Assembly (NCBI GenBank): GCA_947581795.1
Contig: CANPVS010000009.1
Location: forward strand, 1 to 64,000
Reading direction: 5' to 3'
Source: an uncultured Oscillospiraceae bacterium
GTDB taxonomy: Bacteria > Bacillota > Clostridia > Oscillospirales > Oscillospiraceae
Length of the DNA stretch: 64,000 nucleotides
Shown here: positions 13,565 through 23,240 of the stretch, piece after piece
Layout of the letters: every line of letters starts with the position of its first letter
Position numbering within the stretch: the stretch's first letter is position 1
The notes under the pieces: generated by a model
What the model saw: only the letters and a program-made list of their open reading frames with translations
Database searches by the model: none
Told to the model about the DNA's origin: nothing
Translations under genes and position numbers: made by a program

Positions 13565-14636
13565 AATGACCACTTTCCTTCAATACCAATTTGTTGTCCA
13601 GCCCCCTGGGGGCGTCCGTCCCCGCCAGCATCCGGCTCAGGCCGGCGGCGATGTAGCTCAGCTTGGCGGCCACGCCGGAGTAGTCCATTCTGGTGGGCCC
13701 CACCACGCCGATGTAGCCCCGCATACCGTCCCCGGCGTCGTAGGAGGCCATGACCACGCTGGAGTCTTTGAGCTCTTCCGCCATGTTCTCCGGCCCAATG
13801 GTCACCCGCACGCCGTCCGTGCCCATGCCCGCCGGGGGCAGGTCGTCCATCAGGTGGCTGCCGTCTGAGATGAAGCTCATAAGGGCGTGGGCCTTGTCAG
13901 GGTCCCGGAACTCCGGCTGGTCCAGGAGCCTGGACTGGCCGGCCACCCGCAAAGGCGCGGTCCGCGCCGCCGCCAGGCACTCCATGGTGAAGCTGGCCAC
14001 CACGGCCACCAGGCCGTAGGTGTCGCCGGCGGCCCGCTCCGTGGAGCGGATGATGGAGTCGGTGATCTCCCGGTCCGTCACGCCGGTGAAGTTGGCGTTG
14101 AAGAGGCTGGAGAGGGTGGTGATCTGCTCCTGGTGGACGGAGAAAGGCAGGTGGATCAGCTTGTTCTTCACCGTGTTGTCCGTCAGAAGGGCCACCACGA
14201 TAAAGGTGTTGGCGTCCACGTAGATGAAGTCGAAGCGCTTCACCGCCACCGGCGGCTTCATGGTCAGGGCGTAGGCCGGGTACTGGGTCATGGAGCTGGT
14301 CAGCTGGCCCACCTCCGCCATGAGCTTTTCGATCTGCTCGTCCTTTCGGGCCAGCTTCTCGTTGATGGCGGCGGTCTCCGCCTCGGAGAGCTTCTGCTTC
14401 TCCATGAGCTCGTTGACGTACAGCCGGTAGCCCGCCGGGGAGGGCACCCGCCCCGCGCTGGTGTGGGGCTGCTCCAGATAGCCCATGGCGGTCAGTTCGC
14501 TCATCTCGTTGCGGATAGTGGCGGAGGAGCAGCCGATGGTCTGGGCCAGCGCCTTGGACCCCACCGGCTCCGCCGTGGCGATGTAGCCCTCCACGACGGC
14601 GGTCAGTATCCTCTTTTTCCGCTCGCTCAGTTCCAT
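13536..14636 (-). CDS. hrcA: Heat-inducible transcription repressor HrcA
   Basis: MELSERKKRILTAVVEGYIATAEPVGSKALAQTIGCSSATIRNEMSELTAMGYLEQPHTSAGRVPS. Confidence 0.97.
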   Translation of the reverse strand: MELSERKKRILTAVVEGYIATAEPVGSKALAQTIGCSSATIRNEMSELTAMGYLEQPHTSAGRVPSPAGYRLYVNELMEKQKLSEAETAAINEKLARKDEQIEKLMAEVGQLTSSMTQYPAYALTMKPPVAVKRFDFIYVDANTFIVVALLTDNTVKNKLIHLPFSVHQEQITTLSSLFNANFTGVTDREITDSIIRSTERAAGDTYGLVAVVASFTMECLAAARTAPLRVAGQSRLLDQPEFRDPDKAHALMSFISDGSHLMDDLPPAGMGTDGVRVTIGPENMAEELKDSSVVMASYDAGDGMRGYIGVVGPTRMDYSGVAAKLSYIAAGLSRMLAGTDAPRGLDNKLVLKESGHYEQEGREKE

Positions 14637-14668
14637 GTCCGCCTCCTGGCATTCCCGGCTCTGTGCTG

Positions 14669-14695
14669 CTAGCACTCTTTCTATCCGAGTGCTAA
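14669..14695 (-). promoter_or_regulatory. CIRCE operator (HrcA binding site)
   Basis: CTAGCACTC-N9-GAGTGCTAA; one mismatch to TTAGCACTC-N9-GAGTGCTAA, directly upstream of hrcA. Confidence 0.95.
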
Positions 14696-14790
14696 TTTAC
14701 CACGTCTTTCAGTATATGTCAAGGGCCCCTTCCTTATAATTTGTAATTTGTTCATATTCCGGGAGGGTAAAACAAAATGCCGCGCCGGAC

Positions 14791-14918
14791 TTGACATACA
14801 GTCCCTGCGCGGTCTATAATAGGCATACAAAAAGGGCGCTGTGACAAGCGGTTAGCCCCTGCTAGTTAAAGTTCTTTTGGAGAACCGTCACCGGCCAGGG
14901 TGGCGGTTCGTCCTTTTT
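14791..14918 (+). ncRNA. Candidate antisense sRNA (type I antitoxin-like), TSS about 14827
   Basis: TTGACA-N18-TATAAT promoter (14791-14820), no evident ORF, terminator GAACCGTCACCGGCCAGGGTGGCGGTTC + TCCTTTTT (14882-14918); overlaps the 3' end of the convergent peptide gene. Confidence 0.6.
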
Positions 14919-14971
14919 ACGGTCAGCGTTATCGTATATCTTCCGATATGTAACGTCAACGTAATAGGCAT
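14888..14971 (-). CDS. 27-aa candidate type I toxin peptide MPITLTLHIGRYTITLTVKRTNRHPGR
   Basis: Strong SD (GAAAGGGGGTGAGGCGTATG), upstream TTGCGT-N17-TATTCT promoter (15048-15076), 5'-proximal UUCG hairpin (15024-15045), convergent sRNA. Confidence 0.55.
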   Translation of the reverse strand: MPITLTLHIGRYTITLTVKRTNRHPGR

Positions 14972-15105
14972 ACGCCTCACCCCCTTTCGGGGAGTGTGAC
15001 TAACCGCCCGCCGTTGTTCAGCGCCCTGGTGCCGAAGCACCAGGGACAGAATATCACACCATTCGGCAAAACGCAACTCCCCGGGACCGCCGTCCCGGGG
15101 AGCAT

Positions 15106-15258
15106 TTATTCTTCTGACTTGATATACATTTCCTCCGCATCGCATTGCGCCTGTCGGAGAATGTCAGCGGCCGCATCCGGCGCATCCGACCCCAGCTCCT
15201 CCAGCGCGTCTGTGATGGCATTGAACAGCAGATGATACATCCTCTCGTAGTCTGTCAT
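15106..15258 (-). CDS. Small acidic protein (50 aa), MTDYERMYHLLFNAITDALEELGSDAPDAAADILRQAQCDAEEMYIKSEE
   Basis: SD GGAGGAGAATAGG-ATG; similar in pattern to the ORF at 60722..60871; divergent from an Xre gene. Confidence 0.65.
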   Translation of the reverse strand: MTDYERMYHLLFNAITDALEELGSDAPDAAADILRQAQCDAEEMYIKSEE

Positions 15259-15363
15259 CCTATTCTCCTCCGTACACCAAGTGTTGTATTCAAGGCATAA
15301 TAATACATCGTTTGATGTATTTTGTCAACATCATTCGTTGTAATGAGGCATAATAACGCCATC

Positions 15364-15595
15364 AATACAAGGGGAGGGATGGCGTCTGTATTACAGAAGG
15401 ATACGGGACTTGCGGGAAGACGCCGACCTGACCCAGGTGAAGCTGGCGGAAAAGCTGGGCATGCACAAGACCACCTACACCAACTATGAGCAGGGCAAGC
15501 GGGAGCCGCCCTTTTCTTTCATCATCCGGCTGGCTGATTTTTACGGCGTGAGCTGCGACTATATCGCCGAACGGGACCCCCGCAGAAAGAAATAG
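15364..15595 (+). CDS. Short Xre-family HTH regulator (start unclear, possible frameshift near start)
   Basis: RIRDLREDADLTQVKLAEKLGMHKTTYTNYEQGKREPPFSFIIRLADFYGVSCDYIAERDPRRKK; no ATG in the main frame. Confidence 0.7.
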
Positions 15596-15605
15596 AAAAG
15601 TGGAT

Positions 15606-16677
15606 TGTCAAACTAAGTGCAACAGTAAGAGAGTTCAAGATCCCACAGATCAGCGGGAGAACGGAAGTTAAGAACCTTACGAGGCCTGGCGTTGAGAAGC
15701 GCCAGGTTTCGTTTTAGGGTGGCAGGACTAACGCGCGAGAGATTCTTTCCCTTGGGATAGAACTCCCGAAGAAGGCCGTTGGTGTTCTCATTCGTTCCCT
15801 TCTGCCATGCACAATATGGGTCCGCAAAGTAGACGTCACAGTGAAGGCGTTCCTCAATGTTGCTCCAATTGGCGAACTCCGAGCCTCTGTCACAGGTAAT
15901 GGTCTTGACCAGAGAAGAAGGGAACTGAGACAGCATGCCCACCAGCGCGTTCTCCATGGTCTCCGCCCGCCGGTCCGGTATCTTCATGGCGATGTAATAA
16001 CGGGTCTTTCTCTCTGCCAGTGTGGCGAAGCATGCCTTACTTTTGCCCAGACCGCTCACTACCGTGTCCGCTTCCCAGTGTCCTGCCTCGGCACGGCTGT
16101 ATATGCTCTTGTCCCGTTTTCGTATGGACTTGCCCTTGTTGTATTTTCCTCGCGTCTCCACCTTTCCATGGCTCTTTCCCTTCCGCCGCAGCACTTTCAG
16201 GTTCCCGTTCACCAGGTACTTCTCGTATATCCAGCGGTAGATGGTCCTCCAGCTGGGCATGGGCAGTTCACAGGGCGTACATGCGATTTGCTCCGGCGAC
16301 CATGTCGCCAGAAGCTTCTCGTTTATGTAGTCAAGGACCTCCTGCGAGTGGTACATCCCCCGGTGACAGTATGAGCGGCGCAGCAGATACTTCTTTTGGG
16401 CGGTATGAGGGTAGTACGTGGGAACGTCGTACATATGGGTACAGTTCCGCCGCAGTTCCCGGGACACGGTGCTCACATTTCGCCCTATGAGTCGGGCGAT
16501 CTCTCTGTAACTGAGCCCATCCACGTAATATTTTCGTATACAACTGCGCTCTTCTATGCTAAGATGTTGGTAGTTCATACATTTCTCCTCTGTAGCTTGT
16601 TGGTTTGGTCACTTCCATTCTACACGAGATTTGTATGAACTTCTTTATTTTTCCCTCCTGTTGCACTTGATACTATA
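15606..16677 (-). mobile_element. IS30-family insertion sequence
   Basis: Transposase plus inverted ends AAGTGCAACAG (15615-15625) and CTGTTGCACTT (16658-16668); exact ends not resolved. Confidence 0.75.
15613..16578 (-). CDS. IS30-family transposase
   Basis: MNYQHLSIEERSCIRKYYVDGLSYREIARLIGRNVSTVSRELRRN...HWEADTV...ITCDRGSEFANW...YFADPYCAWQKGTNENTNGLLREFYPKG. Confidence 0.95.
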   Translation of the reverse strand: MNYQHLSIEERSCIRKYYVDGLSYREIARLIGRNVSTVSRELRRNCTHMYDVPTYYPHTAQKKYLLRRSYCHRGMYHSQEVLDYINEKLLATWSPEQIACTPCELPMPSWRTIYRWIYEKYLVNGNLKVLRRKGKSHGKVETRGKYNKGKSIRKRDKSIYSRAEAGHWEADTVVSGLGKSKACFATLAERKTRYYIAMKIPDRRAETMENALVGMLSQFPSSLVKTITCDRGSEFANWSNIEERLHCDVYFADPYCAWQKGTNENTNGLLREFYPKGKNLSRVSPATLKRNLALLNARPRKVLNFRSPADLWDLELSYCCT

Positions 16678-16730
16678 ATTCACCAGAAAAGTAAAAACTC
16701 CTGAGACGCAATGTCTCAGGAGTTCTTGCA

Positions 16731-18086
<1,356 letters not shown>

Positions 18087-18088
18087 CC

Positions 18089-19831
18089 TTATGAACCATA
18101 CCCTTTCGTTTGTTTCAGCTTTTCCGCGTACCCCCGCAGGTCGTCGCCGGCGGTGGTCTTGTCTCTCTGGGCGCGTATTTTGTTTATGTAGTCCGCCATG
18201 GCCTTATCCGCGGCCGCGGCGGTGATCTCGTCCCGCTGCAATATGCCCGCCAGCAGGGCCGTCTCCTCCGGGGAGAACTGCTGCTCCAGGGACGCCATGG
18301 TCACGTGCTCGCCCTGACGGGCCCGGGCCGCCACGGCCTCGTAGAGCCCGCCCAGGGCCGGGGACGTGAAGTCCTCCTTTGTAAGCGGCAGGTCCCGGAA
18401 CTGCTCCGGGAATCGGCAAAGCAGGTTCAGCACACCCTCCTCCGCCACGGCGCTTGGTACGTCCGTGTACCGAAGGCTCCGCTCCGCGGGCTGGGCGGCG
18501 CGCAAAGGCGCGGCGGCCTCCCGCTCCCGCTTTTTCCGGGCCGCGGCGGCGTTCTGCCGCCGGACCTTCTCCACCTCCAGCAGGAAGGCGTCCTTGGACA
18601 CGTTGGCCTTTTCCGCCGCCCGCATGCCGTATATCTCCCGCTCCACGCTCCCGGGCAGGGAGGCGATGAGCCTGGCCGCGGCCCGCAGGTAGTTCAGCCG
18701 CCCATCGTCGGCAGTGAGGTCGAACTGGGCCGCCGTCTCCTCCAGGCGGTACTCCATCTGGTTGCCGCTGCGCTCGATGAGCTGGCGGAACTTGTCGGGG
18801 CCGTTGGCCTGAACGAACTCGTCCGGGTCCTTGGCCCCCGGTATCTTCACCACGTGGATCTTCAGGTCCAGGGGCTGGAGGATGCCGATGGCCCGCTGGG
18901 CGGCCTTCTGGCCGGCGGCGTCCGCGTCGTAGGCGATGACCACCTTCTGGGTGTAATTGGATATCAGCCGGGCCTGGTCCGCCGTGAGGGAGGTGCCCAG
19001 ACTGGCCACCGCGCTGTCGAACCCGGCCTGATGGAGGCTGACAACGTCTATATTTCCCTCCGCGAGAAGAATATATCCGCTTTTGGACTTTTTAGCCAGA
19101 TTCAGGGCGAATAGGCTCCGGCTCTTGCTGTAGACCAGGGTGTCGGGGCTGTTCAGGTACTTGGGCTCCCCGTCCCCCAAAATGCGCCCCGAAAAGCCTA
19201 TGACGCTGCCCCGCACGTCGATGACGGGAAACATGAGCCGATTGCGAAAATAGTCGTAAAGGCCGCCGCTCTTCCCCACCCGGCAAAGACCCGCGTCCAC
19301 CAGCTCCTGCCGGGTGAAGCCCTTGGCGGTCATGGCGTCGGTGAGGTTCTGCCAGCTGTCGGGGGCCAGCCCCAGGCCGAAGCGGATGACCGTCTTTTTG
19401 CTGATGCCCCGCTTCTGCACGTAGGCCTGTCCCGGCCCGCCGGCGGGGCCCATGAGCTGGGCGTGGAAATACCGCGCCGCCTCCCGGTTCAGGGCCAGCA
19501 TCCGCTCCCGCCGGTTCCGGCGGGGGTCCGGGGCGTCCTCGGGCACCTCCATACCCGCCCGCCTGGCGAGAAACCGCACCGCGTCCGGGTAGTCCAGGTT
19601 CTCGATCTCCATGATGAAGCCGATGACGCTGCCGCCCTTGCCGCAGCCGAAGCAGTGGTAGATCTGCTTTTCGCCGTTGACGGCGAAGGAGGGGGTCTTC
19701 TCCCCGTGAAAGGGGCACAGGCCGAACAGGTTCGCGCCGCTGCGCTTGGTGAGCGCCACGTAGGAGCTGACCACGTCCACGATGTCGCAGCGCTGGCGCA
19801 GTTCCTCGATGAATTCCTCGGAAAATGCCAT
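18089..19831 (-). CDS. dnaG: DNA primase
   Basis: CHC2 zinc finger [47 protein letters not shown]...[10 protein letters not shown]. Confidence 0.97.
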   Translation of the reverse strand: MAFSEEFIEELRQRCDIVDVVSSYVALTKRSGANLFGLCPFHGEKTPSFAVNGEKQIYHCFGCGKGGSVIGFIMEIENLDYPDAVRFLARRAGMEVPEDAPDPRRNRRERMLALNREAARYFHAQLMGPAGGPGQAYVQKRGISKKTVIRFGLGLAPDSWQNLTDAMTAKGFTRQELVDAGLCRVGKSGGLYDYFRNRLMFPVIDVRGSVIGFSGRILGDGEPKYLNSPDTLVYSKSRSLFALNLAKKSKSGYILLAEGNIDVVSLHQAGFDSAVASLGTSLTADQARLISNYTQKVVIAYDADAAGQKAAQRAIGILQPLDLKIHVVKIPGAKDPDEFVQANGPDKFRQLIERSGNQMEYRLEETAAQFDLTADDGRLNYLRAAARLIASLPGSVEREIYGMRAAEKANVSKDAFLLEVEKVRRQNAAAARKKREREAAAPLRAAQPAERSLRYTDVPSAVAEEGVLNLLCRFPEQFRDLPLTKEDFTSPALGGLYEAVAARARQGEHVTMASLEQQFSPEETALLAGILQRDEITAAAADKAMADYINKIRAQRDKTTAGDDLRGYAEKLKQTKGYGS

Positions 19832-19873
19832 GGACGGGTTCCCCCCTTCACTGGGCTCTTGGCCTGTTTATAC

Positions 19874-20884
19874 TTACTTCACCGACCAGCTGGCCGGGAT
19901 GAAGAGATTCTCAAAGGCGTAGATGGCAAAGCTGTCGGTCATGCCGGAGACGTAGTCCGTCACGGCCACGGCCACGCCCTCCCCGTCCGCGATGGCCCGG
20001 AACTCCGGGGGGAGCTTGTCCGGATGCTTGCCGTAATACTCCATGATGGGGGCCAGGATGCCCTTGACCTTGGACTCCTCCCCCTTGGCGGTGGGGTTGT
20101 GGTATACCGCCTGGTACATAAACTCCTCGAAGGCGGTGTAGACCTTCTCCATCTCGTCGGAAAACCGCACGACGCCCTCCCCGCTGGACCGAATCATATC
20201 CGTGACCATGGCGTTGATGCGCCGGGAGTTGCGGGTGCCGATCTTCGTTCGTATGAGAAGGGGCACGTCCGTGGCCTGGACGATGCCCGCCCGCTCCGCG
20301 TCGTCCAGATCGTGATTGAGGTAGGCGATGTGGTCGGCGAGGCGCACCACATCCGCCTCCAGGGTGTCCCTGGGCCTGCCGGTGGTGTGGTTCAAAATGC
20401 CCATGCGGGTCTCCTGACACAGGTTCAGGCCCTTGCCGTCCTTCTCCAGCTTGTCCACCACCCGAAGGCTCTGCTCATAGTGGTGGAAGCCCCCGGTGAT
20501 GTCCCGCAGGGCCCGCTCCCCGGCGTGGCCGAAGGGGGTATGGCCCAGGTCGTGGCCCAGGGCTATCGCCTCCGTCAGGTCCTCGTTCAGCGCCAGCGCC
20601 CGGGCGATAGTCCGGGCGATGCGGGCCACCTCCAAGGTGTGGGTCAGGCGGGTGCGGTAGTGGTCCCCCTCGGGCCGCAGGAACACCTGGGTCTTGTGGC
20701 GCAGGCGGCGGAAGGCCTTGGAGTGGGTCACCCGGTCCACATCCCGCTGGAAGCAGGTGCGCACCTCGTCCTCCGGCTCCGGCACGGGCCGGCCCTTGCT
20801 GTTTACCGACAGGGTCCCGTAGGGTCCGATGATGAGCTCTTCCTGCTGCTGACGTATCTGGCGAAAGGTGGGCGTATCCGACAT
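19874..20884 (-). CDS. dgt: Deoxyguanosinetriphosphate triphosphohydrolase
   Basis: HD domain: RTRLTHTLEVARIARTIARALALNEDLTEAIALGHDLGHTPFGHAGE. Confidence 0.93.
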   Translation of the reverse strand: MSDTPTFRQIRQQQEELIIGPYGTLSVNSKGRPVPEPEDEVRTCFQRDVDRVTHSKAFRRLRHKTQVFLRPEGDHYRTRLTHTLEVARIARTIARALALNEDLTEAIALGHDLGHTPFGHAGERALRDITGGFHHYEQSLRVVDKLEKDGKGLNLCQETRMGILNHTTGRPRDTLEADVVRLADHIAYLNHDLDDAERAGIVQATDVPLLIRTKIGTRNSRRINAMVTDMIRSSGEGVVRFSDEMEKVYTAFEEFMYQAVYHNPTAKGEESKVKGILAPIMEYYGKHPDKLPPEFRAIADGEGVAVAVTDYVSGMTDSFAIYAFENLFIPASWSVK

Positions 20885-20988
20885 ATTCGTTTACCCCATA
20901 TGTAAAAAAGGTATCGCAAAATCACTTTGCAATACCTCTATACGCCGCATTTTTGTTTTTTCCCTTTTTTGTTTGAAAAAATTTTTTA

Positions 20989-21020
20989 TGACGTTTTCGG
21001 AATCAAACCTGACTTTTACG
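20989..21020. repeat. 32-bp direct repeat, copy 1
   Basis: TGACGTTTTCGGAATCAAACCTGACTTTTACG, identical to 22580-22611. Confidence 0.9.
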
Positions 21021-21100
21021 CGATGTCCGCCCCCGCCCGGTTGACAGACGGGGCGGCGAACTTTAAAGTAGAATAAGCTCTATGGAAAGGCGGTGCTCTC

Positions 21101-21967
21101 ATGGCGGACTGGCATGAGAAACTAGATGGATTCGTGGCACAACACAGTGAGGACTATGCCCAAAAGCGGGTGGATTATCTGGGCGTCAATATCGGCGGAG
21201 AAGAACCGCTGTTCAAGATATACTACAAAAATGACTATACCAGCGCCCGCAGCGAGGGACGGCAATCTTCCCTCATTGACCTTCTGCGGGAGCGGGATAT
21301 GATAAACTTTCTCACCCTGGCGGAGGACACGGGCGGCTGTCGGCGGTACCGCTACGACATCGGCCTGAAAAACCGCACTGACGAGAATATGGAGGCCCTT
21401 TTTGCCTGGCTGAAGGAACACGTCGGCGTGTTCTCCCAGCGGGAGGACGAAATCAGAAAGCTGGCCGCTATGCGGGTATACAGTGAGGAGGAATTCCGTC
21501 TGGCCGCCATGCACTTTCTGGGCTTCATCGACCAGGCCGGCCAGGTCACCGCCCTGAAATGCCACTATCTCTGCTGGATGCAGAAGGACCTCTCCTCCCG
21601 GCGGGGCCATTTCCCTGACGACTTCTATCTGTCCTGTCTGGAGCAAAGCGGCATACCCGGCTTCCAGCGCCTCTGCCCCCTGGTCCGGGACGTGCTCGGC
21701 CGCTGCGGCGGGCACGTGTTCATGGCGGGGACGGACTACTGGCTCACCGGGGAGCGGAAAGATAAAATTTACATCACCGACCCGGTATTCCTCTATCAGG
21801 GTCTGGCGGAGGCGTTCGGGCAGGAACAGAACCCCCGGCTGCTCCGGCAGCTCGAAGAACTGATGCGCTGGGACGACGCCCGCCCTCGGTTTTACTGCGC
21901 GGGGCTGGCCCTGGCCCTGGACGACTGGGACCGGCTGACCATCAATTTCTATTACCGGGAGACATAA
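21101..21967 (+). CDS. Hypothetical protein (DUF3878-like)
   Basis: MADWHEKLDGFVAQHSEDYAQKRVDYLGVNIGGEEPLFKIYYKNDYTS...; intact ORF with RBS; family call from memory. Confidence 0.6.
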   Translation: MADWHEKLDGFVAQHSEDYAQKRVDYLGVNIGGEEPLFKIYYKNDYTSARSEGRQSSLIDLLRERDMINFLTLAEDTGGCRRYRYDIGLKNRTDENMEALFAWLKEHVGVFSQREDEIRKLAAMRVYSEEEFRLAAMHFLGFIDQAGQVTALKCHYLCWMQKDLSSRRGHFPDDFYLSCLEQSGIPGFQRLCPLVRDVLGRCGGHVFMAGTDYWLTGERKDKIYITDPVFLYQGLAEAFGQEQNPRLLRQLEELMRWDDARPRFYCAGLALALDDWDRLTINFYYRET

Positions 21968-22003
21968 TGATGCTCTCCCAGTCGGGAGAGCTCTGCTTGG
22001 AAG

Positions 22004-22115
22004 GCCCCCTTGTGTAAAGGGGGCTGTCGCCGCCGCCAGGCGGTGACTGAGGGATTGTCGTTTTACAACCCCTCCGAGCGGCTATCGCCGCCCACCTCCC
22101 CTTACACAGGGGGGC
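22004..22115 (-). repeat. Palindromic MITE-like element, copy B (TGTGTAAG-loop subfamily)
   Basis: GCCCCCTTGTGTAAAGGGGGCTGTCGCCGCCGCCAGGCGGTGACTGAGGGATTGTCGTTTTACAACCCCTCCGAGCGGCTATCGCCGCCCACCTCCCCTTACACAGGGGGG. Confidence 0.8.
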
Positions 22116-22182
22116 ATATCATATGACAAGGGGCTGTCACGGGAGTGGCAACCCCTTGTCATAGTTTGGAGTTATTTCCCAG

Positions 22183-22412
22183 TCATCGGATTCCCAACAC
22201 GTCTTCGGCAAACCATTCATTGAAATATCTGCCCCCGGCGACGGCCTCTACCGCGTCGTCGGACAGTTCGCCGGCCACGGAGTTCTTCACCCGGTCCAAC
22301 AGGGCCTGCGCCTGCTCCAGGGTCAACTCTTTGCCGTGCTCCTTCGCGATGGCGACCACTTCTTCAGGAGTCTTTACCCCCCCAGGAGCTCTTTCAGCAT
22401 TTTCTCGTTCAT
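22183..22412 (-). pseudogene. Nif11-like leader peptide (RiPP precursor-like), frameshifted at G7 tract
   Basis: ATG at 22412: MNEKMLKELLGG* in frame 1; then frame-shifted GVKTPEEVVAIAKEHGKELTLEQAQALLDRVKNSVAGELSDDAVEAVAGGRYFNEWFAEDVLGIR. Confidence 0.7.
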
Positions 22413-22579
22413 GGTGTGTCTCCTTCTGAAAATGTATTTGAAACGCACATGCGTCGTTTCCCCACTTTTTGTTCCGTCTCTTTATACGTTTCACCGGGGC
22501 AAATGGGCCAACACGAAATAAAATTCCTTCTGAATGAAATTTTAACACGTCAGGGCCGGCGTCTTCAACGCGCCGGCCC

Positions 22580-22611
22580 TGACGTTTTCGGAATCAAACC
22601 TGACTTTTACG
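22580..22611. repeat. 32-bp direct repeat, copy 2
   Basis: Identical to 20989-21020. Confidence 0.9.
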
Positions 22612-22628
22612 AAATCCCAAGCCTTTTC

Positions 22629-23240
22629 TTATCGTTCTGACGGCGTTGCCGCCGCTCGTCCATTGGTAGCATCCGTCACCCACCGGGAGAAATCCTCCGT
22701 CTTATCCGCCAGGAGCCGCACGGTGAGCTTTGCCCGGTCCGGGTCGGACTCATAGTCGCTCTCCAGAAGCGCCCCCTCGTACTCCCGGATCAGCCGGTGG
22801 ACCCGGTCCACGCTGTCCCAGGGGCAGGCCACGGTGAGCTCCGCCGTCTCCGGGTCAGGCTCGGTCCCCGCGTCCGCCAGGGCCAGGCTGGCCGCCCTGG
22901 AATAGGCCCGGACCAGGCCGCCGCTGCCCAGCAGGGTGCCCCCGAAGTACCGGGTCACCACGCACAGCGCGCCGTACAGGTCCGCCCCCTTCAGCACCGC
23001 CGCCATGGGCCCGCCCGCGGTGCCGCCCGGCTCCCCGTCGTCGGACCAGCGGGTCGCCCCGTCGGGCATCACCCAGGCCCAGCAGTGGTGCCGGGCATCG
23101 GGGTATTTTTTCTTTACCTGGGCCAGATATTCTTTGGCCTCGTTCTCATCGGCCACAGGGAACGCCTCCCCGATGAACCGGGAGCGCTTTTCCTCGTACT
23201 CCCCGGTGCCATAGCCCCGAAGGCGCATCCGCTCACCCAT
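22629..23240 (-). CDS. YigZ/IMPACT family protein
   Basis: KRSRFIGEAFPVADENEAKEYLAQVKKKYPDARHHCWAWV...SDDGEPGGTAGGPMAAVL...VTRYFGGTLLGSGGLVRAYS. Confidence 0.92.
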   Translation of the reverse strand: MGERMRLRGYGTGEYEEKRSRFIGEAFPVADENEAKEYLAQVKKKYPDARHHCWAWVMPDGATRWSDDGEPGGTAGGPMAAVLKGADLYGALCVVTRYFGGTLLGSGGLVRAYSRAASLALADAGTEPDPETAELTVACPWDSVDRVHRLIREYEGALLESDYESDPDRAKLTVRLLADKTEDFSRWVTDATNGRAAATPSER

